NCBI GenBank assembly: GCA_016711605.1
Contig: JADJSS010000021.1
Coordinates: 1-49,177, forward strand
DNA length: 49,177 nucleotides
Direction of reading: 5' to 3'
From: Saprospirales bacterium
GTDB lineage: Bacteria; Bacteroidota; Bacteroidia; Chitinophagales; JADIYW01
Shown here: piece by piece, positions 45,319 through 49,177 of the stretch
Layout of the letters: each line of letters starts with the position of its first letter
How positions within the stretch are numbered: position 1 is the stretch's first letter
Notes under the pieces: model-generated
Database searches by the model: none
Told to the model about the DNA's origin: nothing
What the model saw: only the letters and a program-made list of their open reading frames with translations
Program-made: the position numbers and the translations under genes

Positions 45319-46556
45319 TCAATGATTTTCTTTCGGTATATAACTTGCTTGTCGTTCACCCATTCTTGTCGTAATTACTTCTTCCTGTGCTTTTGCACCT
45401 TCTTGTTCTATTTGTTTATGCAATGCAGGAATGAATGCGCGCAATCTGTCTTTAATAAAAATGCTTGGAAACTCTACTAACGGTACCAGCATCCAGGTTA
45501 AGTTGGAAGAAGGCAATTCTAACTTTTTATACAAATCAAATGGAATCAATAATTCAGCATATGCTTTGTGTTTCATGAAGAAATAATAATCATTGACGTA
45601 TTGTTTCCAGTTTTTTACATCGCTTTTTGGTTTAAAACTATTCAGATAATCTTTTGCCAGTGTCTTACTTTCTTCGTCCGGATTATTTTCGTTGGATAAA
45701 TGAATGAGCAACAAACAATGCAAACCTTCTTCGGTAGTTTTTGGTAACCAGTCGGCATCGTCACCCATTAAATAACCAATGTAGCGCCACAAATGCAATA
45801 CGGCTTCAATATCTTTATTTGGTAAATAAAAACCCAACAATTTACAACCATAAATCATCGCCATGCTAAAACCAACATTGGTTGCCAGCGAATCAGCTTC
45901 GTTGATAGGCAAACCCCAAAGTTCACTGTTCCATTTTGGATTTTGTAATAATCGTTGTCGCACCATCGCGTGCATCATGCGCACACGAATGGCAGACTTA
46001 AAACCTTAGCACCTTTATCTAACGCACCTTTGCGCGTCACATCAAACCAGAATTGTGAAGTTTCGCTGATGCGGTCAAAGGTACTTTCACCTTTCAGAGC
46101 ACCTGTAAATACAAGCGGTTTGGATATGTCGGTGTTTGCATAACCACCAAGCAAAGCCAAATCACCAAGCACCGCCATCGCGTGGCTGCCTAAGCGTCTG
46201 CAAATTGCTGCACCTTGTTCTACTTTATTTCTATCGAGCCAAACTGGTGCTGTAGTTGCTTCTTGAATTAATTGTTTAAAGGAATCAGGAACATCATCTT
46301 CTTCGTCAATTCCTTGTTCCAATACTTTATTCATTAATCGAAAACTATGTAGATGTTTTCTGTCCGACATAAATAATTCCTGTGCAGCTTTATCAGCTAA
46401 AGCATCGCCATGCATGAAGTATTTTTCAAACGCATCAATTCTTTCTTTTGTTGGAATTACGTTGGGTGCATCAAAAAGCGTTCTGCCAAGCACTTTAAAT
46501 AGTGTTGGCCAAATAGAATTTTTTACGCGTTGATGATATACAAATCGTGTGGTCAA
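45319..46556 (-). CDS. DUF2236 (MpaB/latex-clearing-like) oxygenase family protein, one apparent frameshift
   Basis: About 412 residues if one base is restored in the A run 46000-46003 (plus strand), joining GALDKGAKV to FKSAIRVRMMHAMVRQRLL. The restored core has the family's RVRMMHAMVRQ helix, whose His and Arg lie near the haem or metal in latex-clearing relatives. Then WGLPINEADSLATNVGFS and LWRYIGYLMGDDADWLP follow. The N-terminal half has RKHLHSFRLMNKVLEQG, PVWLDRNKVEQGAAICRRLG and KPLVFTGALKGE. DUF2236 includes haem-b oxygenases cleaving isoprenoid polymers, but most members have unknown substrates. The frameshift falls inside the most conserved motif. Confidence 0.82.
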
Positions 46557-46610
46557 AGATGAGTTTTAATTCATCTAAAATACGAAAAATAATTTCAATA
46601 GTAAATATGA

Positions 46611-47174
46611 TTAAACACTAGGTGCATCCGCTTTTGCATTTGCAATAATTTCTTCTTCGGTTATTTCGCGGAAAGAAAAACGATAACCTTCATAAATAGC
46701 AATACCATAGAACAAGACATCCATTGGCTGGAATGTTTCTTTTAATATAGAAGTAATCATACTGAAATTTGAGAACAAGGTTCCTAACACAGTCATTAAA
46801 CCAACACTTTCTTGTTCAGAAGCAAATCCTGCTGTGCTGAATAAATTTCCAAGAATGCAACCGAGCAATGCAAACACGGCACCAATGATACCATGAATTT
46901 TATCGATACCTTTTCCGAAATAACGGTTAGCATAACCAACCAGAAAGCCAACTGCAACAGCCATATAGCCAATCTGATATTTGGTAGCTACAGTTATAAG
47001 AGCACACACAATTCCACCTGCTAAAGCACTTACCACACAAGCCAAAATACCTAATGGTAAATTTTGCTCTGATCGTAAATTAAACAGGTATCTGTCTAGC
47101 TTATCTTGGTCAAGTTGCAATTTTTCGGCTTCTTGTTTTATTTCTTCTGGTTCGTTTAATTCTGATGCATCCAT
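46611..47174 (-). CDS. membrane protein of unknown function
   Basis: A 187-residue protein with an acidic, coiled N-terminus (about 1-35: EIKQEAEKLQLDQDKLDRYL), four hydrophobic segments (about 40-62, 67-85, 93-115 and 120-145) and a charged C-terminus ending KADAPSV. The repeated small-residue patterns GIVCALITVATKYQIGYMA and GILGNLF-like stretches suggest packed helices. I do not recognise a family. It may share a transcript with the DUF2236 gene 54 bases downstream on the same strand. Confidence 0.65.
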   Translation of the reverse strand: MDASELNEPEEIKQEAEKLQLDQDKLDRYLFNLRSEQNLPLGILACVVSALAGGIVCALITVATKYQIGYMAVAVGFLVGYANRYFGKGIDKIHGIIGAVFALLGCILGNLFSTAGFASEQESVGLMTVLGTLFSNFSMITSILKETFQPMDVLFYGIAIYEGYRFSFREITEEEIIANAKADAPSV

Positions 47175-47677
47175 AGTGGTTTATTTTTAGTAAAAATATA
47201 AAAATTATTTAAAAATTTATATTATTTCAAAACAAAAGTAGCAGCTTTATGCTTGTTTTCCACATAAAGCACTTGAGGAACAAACATAAAATGCAATGAA
47301 CCAAACCGCAGAAGATTTAGGTTTGTGAAAAGCACAGCAATAGAAGGAAAATCAAAAAAGAAGGCAATTAGCGTTTGCTTTTGATTTTAACTTCGGTTTA
47401 ATCTTTCGGAAAAATAAGATTAAAATTGCCTGCTTTTGCAAATGCTTTTCTTATTTTTTTGGCATCAAAAGTAAGAGAAAATTGCTGTATATTTTAGAAT
47501 TAAACCATTTTTTTTTTCTTTTGTGCCTTTGGGTTTAAATAGCTTAAAGTGTTAGTTTGCTGTTTTTGTGTTTTCAATTTTCATTTCAATTTTACAAAGA
47601 AGTAATACTTTATATTTCAGAATTTCTATTCCTTTTGCCATCTTCACATCTTATTAATCAGTAAGTTTAAACTATTT
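47175..47677. other. 500-base spacer with stem-loops, no gene seen
   Basis: A divergent region between the 187-residue membrane protein and the small membrane protein. Visible elements: an 8-base inverted repeat GCTTTATG/CATAAAGC (47244-47251, 47263-47270); nested complementary blocks between GGCAATT (near 47362) and AATTGCC (near 47424), including TTTAATC/GATTAAA; and the GGCATC-loop repeat (47441-47480). No reading frame of note was found. It may hold a structured RNA or a degenerate repeat. Confidence 0.45.
47441..47480. repeat. 40-base intergenic repeat with a GGCATC loop, copy 2
   Basis: AATGCTTTTCTTATTTTTTT followed by GGCATCAAAAGTAAGAGAAA. It matches the copy at 11591-11630 with scattered differences, most of them in the stem. 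Confidence 0.5.
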
Positions 47678-47917
47678 ATGTTAATTGATTTTTCTAAATA
47701 CAAATTTGAAGTGCTAATTGTTACTGCTATTTTTTTAGTGATTTTAGTGCCCTATTTATTAATTGCAACTTCATTATTTGGATATGTTACATCAGAAACT
47801 AAATTAAAAGAGATAGAAACCATTACGCAACAATTAACACCTTTAGTTATTGGTTTGTTATGTGCTTTACTGGTTTATCATTCTATAAAAAAAAATAAAG
47901 AAAACAAGCAATCATAA
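47678..47917 (+). CDS. small two-helix membrane protein
   Basis: A 79-residue protein with two membrane helices: VLIVTAIFLVILVPYLLIAT (about 13-32) and TPLVIGLLCALLVYHSI (about 54-70). It ends in a basic tail KKNKENKQS. No family is recognised. Its stop lies two bases before the thrC ATG, so the two are co-transcribed and probably translationally coupled. Whether it relates to threonine synthesis is unknown. Confidence 0.65.
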   Translation: MLIDFSKYKFEVLIVTAIFLVILVPYLLIATSLFGYVTSETKLKEIETITQQLTPLVIGLLCALLVYHSIKKNKENKQS

Positions 47918-47919
47918 GT

Positions 47920-49177
47920 ATGCAACTCTATTCTACCAAACATCAATCGCCTGATGTAGATTTGAAAGAAGCCGTTTTAAAAGGACTTCCGCCAGACAAT
48001 GGCCTATATATGCCAACTGAAATTCCTTTGTTGCCACAAACGTTTTGGGACAATTTGGATAATTATACGTTTACGGAAATGGCGTTTCATATTGCTAAAA
48101 ACTTTATCGGTGATGCTATTCCAACCGCTGAACTCAATAAAATTATACAAGATGCTTATGATTTTGATGCACCTTTAATTGAAGTGGGCGATTATAATAT
48201 TTTAGAATTATTTGACGGACCCACTTTAGCATTCAAAGATTTTGGCGCGCGTTTTATGGGACGATTGATGGGTTACTTTTTGCGCAATAATGATAAAGAA
48301 GTCAATATTTTAGTGGCAACCTCTGGTGATACAGGTTCTGCGGTGGCGCATGGTTTTTTAAATGTGGAAGGCATTAAAGTTACCATTCTATATCCAAAAG
48401 GAAAGGTGAGTGATATACAGGAAAAACAATTTACTACATTGGGAGCCAACATTACCGCTATTGAAATTGATGGCACATTCGATGATTGCCAACGCATGGT
48501 GAAAGAGGCATTTTTGGATAAAGAACTCAATGAAAAATTGACCTTATCTTCTGCGAACTCCATAAACATTGCACGTTTGATTCCGCAATCGTTTTATTAT
48601 TTTTATGCCTATAAACAATTTGAAGATAAATCGTTGCCTTTGTATTTTTCGATTCCAAGTGGAAATTTCGGAAACTTAACAGCAGGATTGTTTGCGAAAA
48701 AAATGGGTTTGCCAATTACAAAAATGATTGCAGCCAATAACTCGAACGATGTGTTTACCTTGTATCATGAAACTGGAAAATACGAACCCAAAACTTCGGT
48801 TCAAACCATATCAAACGCCATGGATGTTGGCAATCCGAGCAATTTTGCGCGCATGATGGATTTGTACGGAAATGATTTGAATAAGGTGCAACAAGATATT
48901 GCTGCATACAGCTACAATGACGACCAAACGGCTCAGTGCATTAAAGATGTTTTTGAAGATTTTAATTATGTGTTGTGTCCGCACACAGCAGTTGGTTATA
49001 TGGCAATGGATCAGTTTGTAGATGATAATGATTTGAATCCATACTATATTAATAGCGTTATTTTAGCTACTGCGCATCCTGTGAAATTTGGCGATGTGGT
49101 AGAACCTTTAATTGGCGAAAAAGTAGAAATTCCGGAACGCTTGGAAAGCATCATCAACGGAAAGAAAAAATCCATAA
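47920..49177 (+). CDS. thrC: threonine synthase, cut by the window's right edge
   Basis: 419 residues are visible and the frame is open at the edge. A PLP-dependent enzyme converting O-phosphohomoserine to threonine. The start MQLYSTKHQSPDVDLKEAVL is typical of the group. LELFDGPTLAFKDFGARFM contains the PLP lysine Lys106. ILVATSGDTGSAVAHGF, SANSINIARLIPQS and IPSGNFGNLTAG are the phosphate- and cofactor-binding loops, and CPHTAVGYMA is the usual C-terminal substrate loop. It draws on the homoserine branch also used by metX-metY in this window but is not linked to them. The last residues (about 10-20) lie outside. Confidence 0.95.
   Translation, partial: MQLYSTKHQSPDVDLKEAVLKGLPPDNGLYMPTEIPLLPQTFWDNLDNYTFTEMAFHIAKNFIGDAIPTAELNKIIQDAYDFDAPLIEVGDYNILELFDGPTLAFKDFGARFMGRLMGYFLRNNDKEVNILVATSGDTGSAVAHGFLNVEGIKVTILYPKGKVSDIQEKQFTTLGANITAIEIDGTFDDCQRMVKEAFLDKELNEKLTLSSANSINIARLIPQSFYYFYAYKQFEDKSLPLYFSIPSGNFGNLTAGLFAKKMGLPITKMIAANNSNDVFTLYHETGKYEPKTSVQTISNAMDVGNPSNFARMMDLYGNDLNKVQQDIAAYSYNDDQTAQCIKDVFEDFNYVLCPHTAVGYMAMDQFVDDNDLNPYYINSVILATAHPVKFGDVVEPLIGEKVEIPERLESIINGKKKSI

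Noticed and set aside
1..49177. CRISPR array, tRNA or rRNA genes, prophage or insertion-sequence transposase
   Set aside because: I saw no regularly spaced repeats, cloverleaf-like or rRNA-like sequence, and no transposase or phage structural protein. The repeated units in 34970-37550 are codons of FG-GAP blades.

Overview
The window looks like a chromosomal segment of a low-GC Bacteroidota bacterium, probably of the Chitinophagales/Saprospirales type. The evidence is a C-terminal type IX secretion sorting domain on the 1440-residue protein at 34174-38496, TAnnTTTG promoter -7 boxes, no clear Shine-Dalgarno sites, A/T-rich spacers with stem-loops, and many small secreted proteins with short signal peptides. 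I see no tRNA, rRNA, CRISPR array, phage or insertion-sequence transposase.

Layout. 1-1045 is the broken 3' part of an unrecognised gene. 1217-4149 (minus) holds a small membrane protein and a penicillin-acylase-family hydrolase. 4228-8544 (plus) is a housekeeping run: a PolX-like protein with a degenerate polymerase palm, a DUF1573 lipoprotein, a UbiA prenyltransferase, ruvX and def. 8698-11513 carries a carboxypeptidase-regulatory-like secreted protein, an M20 dipeptidase and an HD-type hydrolase. 11731-14291 is the sulfur/methionine unit: a 22-residue leader peptide with five consecutive Cys codons, an intrinsic terminator, then metY and metX. 14298-16972 (minus) has a BBE-like flavoprotein and purT. 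17259-21138 is an island of six predicted secreted proteins. 21214-29868 is an acyl-CoA catabolism region: an ACAD10/11 (LvaC)-like dehydrogenase, an APH-type (LvaA-like) kinase, a histidine-phosphatase-like protein, a TetR-type palindrome, a thiolase, a TonB/MORN-like protein, a DUF1016 nuclease-like gene and fadJ. 29869-38595 is a cassette of sensor kinase, response regulator, secreted protein and giant FG-GAP protein. After it come two secreted proteins, tex, a membrane protein, DUF3556 and DUF2236 proteins facing each other, two small membrane proteins and the 5' part of thrC, which runs off the right edge.

How genes work together. metY and metX make homocysteine from homoserine and sulfide, and the upstream leader has the layout of cysteine-codon attenuation. 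The ACAD/kinase/thiolase/fadJ genes look like one beta-oxidation region able to handle 4-hydroxyacyl-CoAs. The kinase and regulator are flanked by a repeated palindrome, TACC-N6-GGTA, that may be their operator.

Three cross-cutting observations. (1) Twelve frameshifts in seven genes, including ruvX, tex and fadJ, are all explained by one missing base, in most cases in or beside an A or T run, so sequence error is the simplest explanation and broken genes are annotated as single loci. (2) A diverged copy of the fadJ 5' end lies upstream of the DUF1016 gene and a diverged copy of its 3' end lies beyond the kinase/FG-GAP cassette, so both insertions are bracketed by fadJ fragments. (3) Several unrelated spacers contain long palindromes of shared design.
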